Source: Paucibacter sp. TC2R-5
GTDB lineage: Bacteria; Pseudomonadota; Gammaproteobacteria; Burkholderiales; Burkholderiaceae_C
DNA length: 64,000 nt
NCBI RefSeq assembly: GCF_025717605.1
Contig: NZ_JAJIRQ010000005.1
Coordinates: 62,001 to 126,000, forward strand
Direction of reading: 5' to 3'
A program made the position numbers and the translations under genes. The stretch's first letter is position 1, and each line of letters starts with the position of its first letter. This document shows, piece after piece, positions 43,189 to 51,985 of this stretch. The notes beneath the pieces are model-generated. The model was given only the letters and a program-made list of their open reading frames with translations, was not told the origin of the DNA and ran no database searches.

Positions 43189-43318
43189 CGAAAGGTCTTG
43201 CGGGACGGCGCTGTGGACAGACTGCGTCCACGGCCGGCTGCGGGGCCCGGGCATCTTCACAGACGCCGTACTGACGGGCTGCCGCCACGGCTTGCACCGC
43301 GTAGCTACTCCCCCTTCG
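43189..43318 (-). ncRNA. yybP-ykoY manganese riboswitch
   Basis: On the minus strand the segment starts CGAAGGGGGAGTAGC and ends GCAAGACCTTTCG. These are the two most conserved parts of the yybP-ykoY class (GGGGAGUAGC and GCAAGACCUUU). The flanks pair to form helix P1 (CGAAGG with CCTTTCG). Mn2+ binding usually raises expression of the downstream exporter. Between this element and the alx start, CATTGC/GCAATG (43157-43173) can form a further hairpin followed by a T-rich stretch, which may be the expression platform. Confidence 0.88.
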
Positions 43319-43422
43319 AAGCCCGCATTCTGCCAGTAAAAAGCAAGACCTGTCCCCGTCTAGGGGCAACTCTCCAGCGCGGCGAGCTGAAAAAAGTCAC
43401 GGCGCGCTTGTATATTCGGCGC

Positions 43423-43779
43423 ATGAAATTACTTCTGCGTTGGCTTCTATTGGCCGCAGCCTTGCTGTTGGTGGCTCATTTGTATCCGGGCGTGGTGGTG
43501 ACCAGCTTCAGCTCGGCCTTGATCGCGGCGATGGTGCTGGGCCTGCTCAACACCTTGTTGCGGCCGGTTTTGGTGCTGCTGACCCTGCCCGTTACGGTGG
43601 TCAGCCTCGGGCTCTTCCTGTTCGTGATCAATGCCTTGATGTTCTGGGCGGCGGCGCGTTTGCTGAGCGGCTTTGATGTGGCGGGCTTTTGGGCCGCCTT
43701 GATCGGCTCCTTGATTTACAGCCTGTGCGGCATGTTGATCGACACCTTGTTCGAGCGCCTGTTCCCGGATTCGGACTGA
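43423..43779 (+). CDS. Phage-holin-family four-helix membrane protein
   Basis: A 118-residue membrane protein with four hydrophobic segments: MKLLLRWLLLAAALLL, SALIAAMVLGLLNTLLRPVL, VVSLGLFLFVINALMFW and AALIGSLIYSLCGMLI. This matches the four-TMS mycobacterial-phage-holin/YvlD-like family (DUF360). Despite the name, most members are ordinary chromosomal membrane proteins of unknown role, and no phage genes are near. The ATG at 43423 fits the family. The upstream extension of the open frame crosses the antisense riboswitch leader. Confidence 0.85.
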   Translation: MKLLLRWLLLAAALLLVAHLYPGVVVTSFSSALIAAMVLGLLNTLLRPVLVLLTLPVTVVSLGLFLFVINALMFWAAARLLSGFDVAGFWAALIGSLIYSLCGMLIDTLFERLFPDSD

Positions 43780-43789
43780 ATTCAGCCGC

Positions 43790-45376
43790 TCAAGGTAGCT
43801 CCGCACCCGGCGGCACGCCGCGCGGATACATCTCCGCCAGCAGCTGGCGCCGCTCGTACAGCAGGCTGCGCAGGCGCGCATCGATCACCGCCGCTTCGAC
43901 CTGATCGGCATCACGGCCACGGGACTGACGCAGGCCTGAGCGGAAGCGGTCAATAGCGCCGTTCAAATCACCCATGGCCGCGCGCTCCTCGCCTTGTGCG
44001 CGCACCGCCCTCAGCGGCTGGTCCAGCTTGCTCCACAGCTGCCCCAGTTCGGCCCAGGCCAAGGGATCCATCGGGTTCAGGCTGACATAGGTCTGCAGCG
44101 CTTCGGCGGCCTCGCGCACGGTGGCCGGGTTGCTGTCGACGCGAGCCAGCTGTGCTTTTTGAATCAACATCGGCCTTGATCGCTCGCCCGCCAGCGGCTT
44201 CAAGGCCGCGTAGCCATCCGCCGCCTGACCGCGCGCCTGATTCAGCTCGGCGCGCAAGTAACGCAGCAAACGCTCGGCTTTGGGGTCCGGGCCCATCAGC
44301 TTCAGGGTCAGTTCGGCGCTGCGCAAAGCGTTTTCGGCGCGCGCAAAGTCACGCATCTTGATCGAGGCCAGCGCGCCGGTATAGCGCGCCGCCAGTTGCT
44401 CGTAGCCCTTGTTCTCGCTGCCGCCCTTGGCTTGTTGCTCACGCGCGCCGGCGTCGAGGTTTTGCAATTGGCCCCAGGCTTCGGCCCGAGCATCCATCAG
44501 CACCTTGGCGCGCGCGGCCATCAGCGCATGTTCGGCGCTGCCGGCTGGGCGTTCGTAGTCGATGGCGCCCATTCGCAAGCGCGCGTCGCCGATCCGCTCG
44601 GTGGTCAAAGGGTGGGAACGCAGATAGGGATAGGAGCCGTTGTCCATCAAATGATTGGCCTGCTCCATGCGGTCGAACATGCTGTACATGCCGGCCGGCG
44701 AGAAACCGGCCTGGTTCATCACCGTGAAGCCGACCCGGTCCGCCTCGCGCTCCATATCGCGCGAAAAACTCAGCGAGGCCTGTGCGGCAGCCGCTTGGCT
44801 GCCGACGATGGCGGCATTGGCCACGTCGGTGCTGTGGGTCCGCGAAGCGACGATCAGACCCGCCACCAAGCCGGCCAAGGCCAGCATGCTGTTGCGCGAA
44901 TCGCCGGCCATGCGCCGCGCGATATGGCGCTGCGTCACATGCGACAACTCATGCGCCAGCACCGAAGCCAGCTCATCGGCCGAACCCGTCATCGCGATCA
45001 AGCCCAGATGCACGCCGACATAGCCGCCCGGCAGGGCGAAGGCGTTGATGCTGCGGTCGCGCACCAAAAATATTTCCCAGGCGAAGCGTTCGCTGGTCTC
45101 GTCGCCGATATTGCCGAGTTGCTTGGCGGTGCCGACCAGCGGCGCCCAGATGGACTGCAAATACTCCAGCAGCAAGGGGTCTTCGAGGAAGTCCGGGTCG
45201 GGGCGAATTTGCCGCATCACCTGCTCGCCAATGCGCCGCTCGGTGCCCAGGTCCAGGTCTTGCGAGACCGAGTCACCCAGCGCCGGCAGGTTCACCTGTG
45301 CATGCCCAAGCGGGCTGCCCAGGCTCAAGACCGCCGCCGCCAAAAAACTGATGGCACAGCGGCCCGGGCGACGCAT
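43790..45376 (-). CDS. bepA: BepA-like M48 metalloprotease with TPR region
   Basis: About 528 residues from ATG at 45376. GTG at 45403 is an alternative. Signal peptide, then an M48 peptidase domain with LASVLAHELSHVTQRH (zinc His pair and catalytic Glu) and a downstream zinc Glu in DMEREADRVGF. A long helical TPR region follows (about 330-520). BepA (YfgC) acts in the periplasm as chaperone and protease for outer-membrane proteins such as LptD. Architecture and length (E. coli 487) agree. It is divergent from moaC. Confidence 0.88.
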   Translation of the reverse strand: MRRPGRCAISFLAAAVLSLGSPLGHAQVNLPALGDSVSQDLDLGTERRIGEQVMRQIRPDPDFLEDPLLLEYLQSIWAPLVGTAKQLGNIGDETSERFAWEIFLVRDRSINAFALPGGYVGVHLGLIAMTGSADELASVLAHELSHVTQRHIARRMAGDSRNSMLALAGLVAGLIVASRTHSTDVANAAIVGSQAAAAQASLSFSRDMEREADRVGFTVMNQAGFSPAGMYSMFDRMEQANHLMDNGSYPYLRSHPLTTERIGDARLRMGAIDYERPAGSAEHALMAARAKVLMDARAEAWGQLQNLDAGAREQQAKGGSENKGYEQLAARYTGALASIKMRDFARAENALRSAELTLKLMGPDPKAERLLRYLRAELNQARGQAADGYAALKPLAGERSRPMLIQKAQLARVDSNPATVREAAEALQTYVSLNPMDPLAWAELGQLWSKLDQPLRAVRAQGEERAAMGDLNGAIDRFRSGLRQSRGRDADQVEAAVIDARLRSLLYERRQLLAEMYPRGVPPGAELP

Positions 45377-45487
45377 CAAACTGACAGTTAGCTTTAACAA
45401 CACAGACTCCAAAAAGCGCCAAGCATCTCTATGATGCACCCACAATCGTTTCCCAATTGTTGCCACGCTCCGGTGGCCCACCCTGCA

Positions 45488-45967
45488 ATGACATCAGAAC
45501 TCACTCATTTTGACGCCCAAGGCCAAGCCCATATGGTGGACGTTGCGGCCAAAGATGTCACGCACCGTGTTGCGGTCGCGGCGGGCCGCATCAGCATGCA
45601 AGCCGCTACCCTAGCATTGATCACCAGTGGCAGTGCGAAAAAGGGTGATGTTTTGGGCATCGCCCGCATCGCCGCCATCCAAGCAGCCAAACGCTGCGCC
45701 GACTTGATTCCGCTGTGCCACCCCTTGCCCTTGACGCGGGTGGCGGTCGAGTTCGAGATCGACGCGGCCGCCAACGCCGTGCTGTGCCGCGCGCAAGTCG
45801 AGACCTTGGGCCGCACCGGCGTTGAGATGGAGGCGCTGACCTCGGTGCAAATCGGCCTGCTGACTATTTACGATATGTGTAAAGCAGCGGATCGCGGCAT
45901 GGTGATGGGCGATATCCGGGTGCTGGAAAAGCACGGCGGCAAGAGCGGCGACTGGTCGGCGCCTTGA
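45488..45967 (+). CDS. moaC: Cyclic pyranopterin monophosphate synthase MoaC
   Basis: A 159-residue enzyme of molybdenum cofactor synthesis. It turns the MoaA product into cyclic pyranopterin monophosphate. Conserved segments are [49 protein letters not shown] and ADRGM with the catalytic Lys/Asp region. Length matches E. coli MoaC (161). The ATG at 45488 is chosen over 45431, which adds residues not found in the family. No other moa gene lies beside it. Confidence 0.95.
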   Translation: MTSELTHFDAQGQAHMVDVAAKDVTHRVAVAAGRISMQAATLALITSGSAKKGDVLGIARIAAIQAAKRCADLIPLCHPLPLTRVAVEFEIDAAANAVLCRAQVETLGRTGVEMEALTSVQIGLLTIYDMCKAADRGMVMGDIRVLEKHGGKSGDWSAP

Positions 45968-45976
45968 TCTGACCTC

Positions 45977-47746
45977 TTATTGGCGCAACTCGCGCCAGCT
46001 GTAGTCGCGCAGCGGCGGCTCGCATTGAAACGGCTTGAGCGCACCCGTCTCTTGCGTGAGCTCGCAGTCTTCCAGCCATTCCGTGCCGGACGGGTTGCGG
46101 AATTCCCGCAGTCTTTGCACCACATAACGGGCTTTGTCATCGTCGCCGGTCGCATGCAGTGATTTGGCCCAGGCGATCATCAGCCGCGCGTCGATCAGGT
46201 TGTGGGCGGTGCGCTGGGCCGCTGCCAGGGCAGCAGGGCCGGCGGGCAAGGAGGTGGCGGCGGCATAGTCGGCCTGCGTTGAAAACATGGCTGTGGCCTG
46301 GCCTGTGGCGATGCGCTGATGCAGCGGCTGCGCATTGGCCGAGGGCGCGTAAATATCGACCACGCGCAGATAGTCCCAAGCGGTATAGGCGCTGGCCGCC
46401 AGCATCAAGACCCCAATCCAGACCCAGCTGCTGTCGCTGGTTTTGGCTTGGCGAGGCGTTTCGTTCAAGGGCGCGCCGAGCGCCAAACCGAAGGCGAAAG
46501 CGGTCGGCAGCAGGAAGTAGGCATACCAGAGCGGGTACTCCAGCAGGCTGTGCAGCCCAATCATCAAGACCAGCATGAAGGCGCAGCGCCGCGCCACCGC
46601 GTCGCCTGCGCTGGCCGCGCGGCTGAGGGCAAAAGCGCGCCAGAGCGAGAACGCCAGCAGGCCCAAAATGGCCAGGCTCAGGGGCAGGCCTAACTCGACG
46701 GCCAGTTGCATCACGATATTGTGGGTGTGATCAAAAAAGGCAATCGGCCGGTCCGGGAAGGGCGTCATGCTCCAGGCCAGATTGAAGTCGCCCCAGCCCA
46801 CCCCCATCCAGGGATTGGCCTTCAAGAGGCTCCAGGCATTGGCGATGATGGCCAGGCGCGACGGCGAGCCCGCGCCCTCGGCCAAGCGCGACTCGGCGCC
46901 CAGGGGGTGCGCGCCGCTAGCCGCCCAGACCGACAGCAGCCACCAACTCAGCGCCAGCAACATCGGCGTGGCCATCAGCGACAACTTGGCCGCGCGACCC
47001 AGCTTGCGGTCCAGCGCGCCCCAGGCCGCCAGAATCAGCACGCCGATCACGCCGGTACGCGAGGCACTGAGCACCACCGCAAACACCAGGCCGAACAGCA
47101 GTAGCGGCAAGACCAGGGCGCCGCCGAAGGATTTGAAGCGGCCCTGATCAGCCAGATACACCGCCGCCACACAGGCCCACATCAAGAGGCTGGCCAGGTG
47201 ATTGGGTTGGCGCATATTGCCGACGGCGCGCCCCGGTATGCCCGAGCGCGCAATCACATGCCCATCGGCCCATGCAGGCATAAAGACCTGCACCAGGCTC
47301 ACGATCAAACTCAAGACCCCCGCCAATAACAGGCCCCAGCACAGCGCCTCCAGCCAGCGCTGCCGCTCGCTGCGCTGCAGGCCCTGGCCCGCCAGCAGCA
47401 GCGCCAAAGCTGCCAAGAGCATGCCGCTATTGGCCAGCGCCAAGGCGCTAGGTAGGCTGCCGAACAGCACCGACGCCCAAGGCGCCAGTGCCAACAAACT
47501 CAGCGCGAGGGCCGCCGGCGTGAGCCGCCAGGCGGGTGCCTGCCGGCCGCTCATACAAATCAGCACCAGCCCCCAGCCGGCCAGGGCGGTGAGCTGATTG
47601 AACAGCGTCGCCGACGGAGTCAGGTTGTAGGCCAGCAGCGGCGCCACCGAGCAGGCCAAGAGCATGGCCAATAGCCCAAGGGGCTCAGGGGACGAACTGC
47701 TTGGAGAGGACGACATCAGTGAGGGGGGCGCGATCGATTTCTGCAT
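45977..47746 (-). CDS. O-antigen ligase/PglL-like membrane protein
   Basis: A 589-residue protein with about 11-12 membrane helices and the Wzy_C domain. A large periplasmic loop has HVIARSGIPGRAVGNMRQPN, and the segment FFDHTHNIVMQLAVELGLP carries the conserved His typical of PglL/pilin O-oligosaccharyltransferases and O-antigen ligases. A C-terminal soluble region (about 440-589) with helical repeats is typical of PglL (Wzy_C_2). It probably transfers lipid-linked glycans to proteins in the periplasm. No pilin or glycan assembly genes are adjacent. It converges on moaC nine bases away. Confidence 0.82.
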   Translation of the reverse strand: MQKSIAPPSLMSSSPSSSSPEPLGLLAMLLACSVAPLLAYNLTPSATLFNQLTALAGWGLVLICMSGRQAPAWRLTPAALALSLLALAPWASVLFGSLPSALALANSGMLLAALALLLAGQGLQRSERQRWLEALCWGLLLAGVLSLIVSLVQVFMPAWADGHVIARSGIPGRAVGNMRQPNHLASLLMWACVAAVYLADQGRFKSFGGALVLPLLLFGLVFAVVLSASRTGVIGVLILAAWGALDRKLGRAAKLSLMATPMLLALSWWLLSVWAASGAHPLGAESRLAEGAGSPSRLAIIANAWSLLKANPWMGVGWGDFNLAWSMTPFPDRPIAFFDHTHNIVMQLAVELGLPLSLAILGLLAFSLWRAFALSRAASAGDAVARRCAFMLVLMIGLHSLLEYPLWYAYFLLPTAFAFGLALGAPLNETPRQAKTSDSSWVWIGVLMLAASAYTAWDYLRVVDIYAPSANAQPLHQRIATGQATAMFSTQADYAAATSLPAGPAALAAAQRTAHNLIDARLMIAWAKSLHATGDDDKARYVVQRLREFRNPSGTEWLEDCELTQETGALKPFQCEPPLRDYSWRELRQ

Positions 47747-47806
47747 GGGGCCGAATCATCACATGAAGCGAGCCCGTCCTCGCGCGCAAGCGCTGCAGTC
47801 GGGAAC

Positions 47807-47847
47807 TTGACGCGACCTGTATGTGTGTACTACTATGCTGGTACACA
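47807..47847 (+). promoter_or_regulatory. Promoter and palindromic GntR operator
   Basis: A perfect inverted repeat TGTGTAC (47824-47830) and GTACACA (47841-47847), ten bases apart, resembles YtrA-type operators. A -35 element TTGACG (47807-47812) and a -10 TACTAT (47831-47836) are spaced by 18 bases, so the -10 lies in the repeat spacer. The operator ends just before the AAGGAG ribosome site (47849-47854) of the GntR gene, giving a very short leader. This is the expected layout for autorepression. Confidence 0.7.
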
Positions 47848-47859
47848 TAAGGAGCAGCT

Positions 47860-48279
47860 TTGAGTGCCGACAGCTTTTTCTTTCAAATCAACACCGGCTC
47901 GACCGAACCGATTTATCGGCAGTTGGTCGAGCAGGTGCGCCGCCGTGTGGCCAGCGGGCAGCTGGTCGCCGGCCAGGAAATCCCCTCGGTGCGCGAGGTC
48001 GCGCAGGCCTTGGCCGTGCACCCGATGACGATCTCCAAGGCCTATAGCCTGCTCGAAGCCGAGGGGCTGCTGGAGCGCCGGCGCGGCTTGGCGATGCGGG
48101 TGGCGGCACAGCACAGCAAAGCGCAACCGGCGCTTGACCGCCTCGAGCTGCTGCGGCCGACGCTGGAGCGGGCGGCGGCCGAGGTGCATCAGCTGGAGGT
48201 GTCGACCCGACAGGCCTTGCAGCTGTTCGATCAAATTCTCAATCAAGATCTCATTCAAGAAAAGGGAGGCGCCGCATGA
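47860..48279 (+). CDS. GntR-family regulator, YtrA type
   Basis: A 139-residue regulator with TTG start, five bases after AAGGAG. The N-terminal winged helix has EPIYRQLVEQVRRRVASGQL, EIPSVREVAQAL and HPMTISKAYSLLEAEG. The short C-terminal part (about 85-139) is helical, as in the YtrA subfamily, which has no ligand-binding domain. YtrA regulators control adjacent ABC transporters, often for antibiotic or envelope stress. The stop overlaps the ATPase gene start by four bases, so the operon is coupled. Confidence 0.9.
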   Translation: MSADSFFFQINTGSTEPIYRQLVEQVRRRVASGQLVAGQEIPSVREVAQALAVHPMTISKAYSLLEAEGLLERRRGLAMRVAAQHSKAQPALDRLELLRPTLERAAAEVHQLEVSTRQALQLFDQILNQDLIQEKGGAA

Positions 48280-49163
48280 GCGCAGTCACGACGTCCAGTA
48301 CAGCCACTGCTGAGGTGCAAGGGCTGAGCCTGAGCTATGGCCAGCAGTCGGTCTTGAGTAACTTGGACTGGCAACTGCTGCCCGGCCAAGTTGTAGGCCT
48401 CTTGGGCCGCAACGGCTCCGGCAAGACCAGCTTGCTGGAGAGCGTGTTGGGTCTGCGCGAGCCGCAGCTCGGTGCGGTGCAGCTGTTCGGTCAGAGCGCC
48501 ACTGAGCTGGACGACGCCGGCCGTGCCCGTATCGGCTATGTGCCGCAGCAAAGCGATTTGTTCGAGGGTTTCACGCCCGCGCAGCTGCTGCGTTACTTCA
48601 AGAGCTTTTATCCGCGCTGGAACGAGGCCAAGGTCGAAGGCCTTTTGTCGCGCTGGGACATTGCGCGTGACAAGCCCATTGCCAAGCTCAGCGGCGGCCA
48701 GCAGCAGCGCCTGTCCATCATCCGTGCGCTCGCTCATGAACCGGACTTGTTGGTGCTGGACGAGCCAGTGGCCAGCCTGGACCCGGCCGGGCGGCGCGAC
48801 TTTCTGCGCGAGCTGGTCGAGCAGGTGTTGGACCGTGGCACGACGGTGGTGTTCTCGACCCATATCTTGTCGGACCTGGAGCGCGTTGCATTCAATGTCG
48901 CATTCTTGAAGCAAGGCCGCATCGGCTTGCAAGCGCCGCTGGATGAGTTGCTGGACGAGGTGCGCGCGGTGACGGGGCCGAGCGCGCAGTTGCAAGCGTT
49001 GATCGCCGCCGAGGGCGTGCAAGCCTTGAGCCGCAGCCCGCTGGAGGGCGGGCGCGAGCGCTGCTTGCTGCGCCTTCCCCAGTCGGGGGTGAATGACCCG
49101 CTGCCTGCTGGCCTCAGCAGTGAGCGCGTCAATCTGGAAGACCTGTTCATGGAGCTGACATGA
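48276..49163 (+). CDS. ABC transporter ATP-binding protein
   Basis: A 295-residue ATPase with Walker A LLGRNGSGKTSL (about residue 45), Q-loop VPQQSDL, signature KLSGGQQQRLS, Walker B LLVLDEPVASLDP and H-loop FSTHILSDLER. The last 70 residues form an extra C-terminal domain. It is the energy subunit for the membrane protein encoded next, whose start overlaps by four bases. Substrate unknown. Homologues in YtrA-type operons act in export or drug and envelope-stress response. Confidence 0.93.
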   Translation: MSAVTTSSTATAEVQGLSLSYGQQSVLSNLDWQLLPGQVVGLLGRNGSGKTSLLESVLGLREPQLGAVQLFGQSATELDDAGRARIGYVPQQSDLFEGFTPAQLLRYFKSFYPRWNEAKVEGLLSRWDIARDKPIAKLSGGQQQRLSIIRALAHEPDLLVLDEPVASLDPAGRRDFLRELVEQVLDRGTTVVFSTHILSDLERVAFNVAFLKQGRIGLQAPLDELLDEVRAVTGPSAQLQALIAAEGVQALSRSPLEGGRERCLLRLPQSGVNDPLPAGLSSERVNLEDLFMELT

Positions 49164-50626
49164 CTATGCGCAAGCTTTGGGAACAGTACGGCCCGCTCTT
49201 GGCCGCGCCATTTCAGCAGCGCCGTCACACCGGTGAGCTATGGGTGTGGCTCGCATTGCTGCTCTTGTCGGTGGCGGTGGCAATCGCTTGCGCCATCTTG
49301 GCCGACCTGAAGGCGGCGCTCGTGGTCCTTGGCATCGACGCTGGCGCGAGCGTGCTGATTCTGTGGGGTATCTGTTTTGCCAGCCTGCGGCGGCAGAACC
49401 ACCCAAACGCGGCCCGTCTCGTGCCCGGCCATCTCGACCGCTTGCGCCGCTGCGCCATCGGCCTGTTGCTGTTTTTGAGCCTCATCACGGCGCTGCTGTT
49501 TGGCTCGCAGTTGGGTCAACCGCTGGCCTGGGGTTTGGGTGCGGCCGCGCTGATGCTCGTCGTGGCAGCTTTCGTCCGCTGGATACAACTGTGGTTTTAC
49601 TTCTGGATTGTCATTAGCCTTGCCTTTTGGGGGCCAGTTGGTGCGGCGTGCATGCGCGTGTGGAGCGGGCTGCTGCAGTGGTACACCTTGCAGCCCGCCA
49701 GCTTGGCGCTGCTGGCCGTTCTGATCCTGCCTTGGCTGCTGAGCCGGCTGCTGCAAGACGGCGGGCCCGCACATCAAGCGAACTATCGGGCGGCCGAGAA
49801 AATCCGTTTGGCCTTTGCCGAGCAGACGCGTGGCCTGTCCACCGCCAAATACGCCGGCAAGACCGGTTTGACCATGATGCGCTTGTTCTCTTGGCCACAG
49901 CCGCTGTGGCAGCGCTATCTGCTCCAACATGCCCGGCCCGCGGCGCGCAGTGCCTTGGCGCGTGCCGAACTGGTGTACCTGGGCAATCTGCACTGGACCA
50001 GCATGCTGGGGGCTTTGACGGTTATTTCGGCGCTGTTGGCCATTGGCGCCACAGTATTTGCGCAGTTCTATACGCCGGATTGGGCCGGGCTGAGTTCCGG
50101 TGGCGGCTTTGGCCTGCAGATCGGCATCATCAGCATGGCATTGAACCCGCTGATAGGCCTGGCCGCGTGCCTGCATCGGAGCCGGCGCGAGCAGGCGCTG
50201 CTGATCTTGCTGCCCGGCATGCCGCGCGGCCAGGCGCTGAATCGGCTGATGGCGCGGCGTCTGTTGACCCAGTTCTATATGCAGTGGAGCCTCGCGCTGG
50301 TCTTGATCGGCCTGATGATGGCGCCCGCAGCGCCTGGACAGGCCTCGCGCATTGGGCTGTATGCGCTCTTGTTGGCCCTGCCTATGGGGGCTTATGTGCT
50401 GCGCGACTGGTCCCGTCAAGCCGCGCCGGTGGGCGCCCATCAAGTGCTGCCCTTGATGATCATCATCGCCGGCGGTGCGCTATTGGCCGGCATGGCCTGG
50501 TTGGGTGTGAGCATCTGGATCACGGTGGGCCTGAGCGTGGGCCTGACCTTGTTCTTGCTGCAGCGCCGCTGGCAAGGCTTGGTCAAGGGCAGCCCGGCAG
50601 CGATGCCGGTCGGGCGTTGGGCTTGA
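49160..50626 (+). CDS. ABC transporter membrane subunit
   Basis: A 488-residue membrane protein with about 11-12 hydrophobic segments, for example VWLALLLLSVAVAIACAIL, LALLAVLILPWLLSRLL and MLGALTVISALLAIGATVFA. It has no recognised substrate-binding motif. Start overlaps the ATPase gene, which identifies it as the permease of that transporter. It is too long for a simple six-helix permease and may form the channel as a single large subunit or dimer. Confidence 0.85.
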   Translation: MTMRKLWEQYGPLLAAPFQQRRHTGELWVWLALLLLSVAVAIACAILADLKAALVVLGIDAGASVLILWGICFASLRRQNHPNAARLVPGHLDRLRRCAIGLLLFLSLITALLFGSQLGQPLAWGLGAAALMLVVAAFVRWIQLWFYFWIVISLAFWGPVGAACMRVWSGLLQWYTLQPASLALLAVLILPWLLSRLLQDGGPAHQANYRAAEKIRLAFAEQTRGLSTAKYAGKTGLTMMRLFSWPQPLWQRYLLQHARPAARSALARAELVYLGNLHWTSMLGALTVISALLAIGATVFAQFYTPDWAGLSSGGGFGLQIGIISMALNPLIGLAACLHRSRREQALLILLPGMPRGQALNRLMARRLLTQFYMQWSLALVLIGLMMAPAAPGQASRIGLYALLLALPMGAYVLRDWSRQAAPVGAHQVLPLMIIIAGGALLAGMAWLGVSIWITVGLSVGLTLFLLQRRWQGLVKGSPAAMPVGRWA

Positions 50627-50648
50627 CGCCCCATCACCAGCTCAGCCG

Positions 50649-50668
50649 GATCGCCGCAAGAGGCGATC
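50649..50668 (+). terminator. Possible terminator of the GntR-ABC operon
   Basis: GATCGCC/GGCGATC with a GCAAGA loop is followed by TAGCTGTTTTC. It lies 22 bases after the permease stop. The T-tract is short and interrupted, so the call is tentative. Confidence 0.45.
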
Positions 50669-50759
50669 TAGCTGTTTTCGCTGGCCCACTGTAAGAAACC
50701 CTGCCGCGTCCAGACTGCCTTGTAGGAGAGGGACTCACAGGGAAGGCTCGCACGGTCAC

Positions 50760-51341
50760 ATGAATTCTGCTTTTCTTCAATCAACTGTCGCGCAGGCGGC
50801 GCCGCTGGCGGAGGTCTGTCAGCAAGAGCAGCGCTTTCGCGAGGCGATTGCCTTGCATGGCGCCGAGCTGGCCCGCTTTATGGCCGGCTATGAGCGCGAT
50901 GAGGCCAAGCGCAGGGAGCTGCTGCAGGAACTGCAACTGGCGCTGTGGCAAAGCCTGGCCGGTTTCAAAGGCGACTGTTCGCTGCGCACCTGGGTCTACC
51001 GGGTCGCGCACAACGTGGGCGCCAGCCATGTGCAGCGTAGCCTGCGACTGCGCGAGGGAAAGGGGCTGGACCTGGAGGAGTTGGAGGCGTCAGAGTCCGC
51101 CAGCCTCAGCGATCAAGGTGCAGCGATGCAGCAGACCGAGCGCGCGATCGATCTGGCTCGCATCATGGGCTGGATTCACCGCCTCAAGATGCCGGATCGC
51201 GAGCTCATGCTGCTTTACCTGGAAGGTCTGGATGCTGCAGCCATCGGCGAAGTGACGGCGCTGTCCGCCCGCAATGTCGCCACAAAAATCCACCGAATCA
51301 AGGCCCTGCTTGCCGCCAAGCACCGGGCCGGGAGTGCCTAA
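50760..51341 (+). CDS. Sigma-70-family (ECF-like) RNA polymerase sigma factor
   Basis: A 193-residue sigma factor. Region 2 is at about 30-95 (LQELQLALWQSLAGFKG then SLRTWVYRVAHNVGASHVQR). Region 4 is at about 135-190 (MPDRELMLLYLEGLDAAAIG then SARNVATKIHRIKALL). Region 3 is absent, as in ECF sigma factors. Its stop lies two bases before the next gene, a four-helix membrane protein that could be its regulator. A TGTAAGAAACCC stretch at 50690-50701 upstream could be part of an autoregulated promoter, but I cannot support this further. Confidence 0.9.
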   Translation: MNSAFLQSTVAQAAPLAEVCQQEQRFREAIALHGAELARFMAGYERDEAKRRELLQELQLALWQSLAGFKGDCSLRTWVYRVAHNVGASHVQRSLRLREGKGLDLEELEASESASLSDQGAAMQQTERAIDLARIMGWIHRLKMPDRELMLLYLEGLDAAAIGEVTALSARNVATKIHRIKALLAAKHRAGSA

Positions 51342-51343
51342 CG

Positions 51344-51952
51344 ATGAACCCTCACGGACCTAGGACGCAGACCGACGCGGATCTGCCGCAACAACTCTGG
51401 CAGGCGCAAGCGGTGGCCGCCCTGGACATCGATGTCGAGGCCCTGCGCGAACAATCGCGGCACTTGCAAGGTCAGATAGCGCGGCGCAATCGGCGTGAAT
51501 ACATGGCCGGCTACCTGTTCGTCATTCCCGCCTTCATGTTCTATGCCTGGTTCTTTCCGTCCTGGCTGATCAAGCTGGGCGCGCTGTTGACGATTCTGGC
51601 AACGCTGCTGGTGATGCAGCAACTGCGCCGCCGTGCTGGCAGCCGCCAATTGCCGGCCACGGCGATGGGCCAATCCTGGCTTGACTTCCAGCGCGCCGAG
51701 CTGCTGCGGCAGCGCGCTGCGCTGCGCTCGGTCTGGCTTTGGTATATCGGGCCATTTGTGCCGGGCTTTGTGCTGTTTGTGTGGGGTATCGAGCGCGAGT
51801 TGGCCGATCCGGCCATGGCGACCGCGTTTGCACTCTTCCGCGCCGGCGGCCTGGTGCTCGCGCTGAGCATCATCGCTCTAAACCTGCGCACAGCACGGCG
51901 CTATGAGCGCGACATCGAGGCGCTAGAGCGCCAGTTCACGGCCTCGGCCTAA
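51344..51952 (+). CDS. Membrane protein of the sigma-factor operon, possible anti-sigma
   Basis: A 202-residue protein with a soluble, helical N-terminus of about 50 residues (DVEALREQSRHLQGQIARRN) and four membrane segments at about 53-70, 74-92, 128-147 and 160-180. No known anti-sigma domain is recognised. The location directly after a sigma gene, with only two bases between them, makes a role as its membrane-bound regulator plausible. A separate membrane function is equally possible. Confidence 0.7.
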   Translation: MNPHGPRTQTDADLPQQLWQAQAVAALDIDVEALREQSRHLQGQIARRNRREYMAGYLFVIPAFMFYAWFFPSWLIKLGALLTILATLLVMQQLRRRAGSRQLPATAMGQSWLDFQRAELLRQRAALRSVWLWYIGPFVPGFVLFVWGIERELADPAMATAFALFRAGGLVLALSIIALNLRTARRYERDIEALERQFTASA

Positions 51953-51985
51953 ATGCCGCCCCGGCCTTCCTATTGAGGTCCACTC

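Noticed and set aside
43123-43260. N-terminal extension of the TerC/Alx protein
   Set aside because: Runs through the leader RNA and riboswitch. The family start matches ATG at 43122.
43423-43779. Prophage remnant suggested by a holin-family protein
   Set aside because: The family is common on bacterial chromosomes and no other phage genes are nearby.
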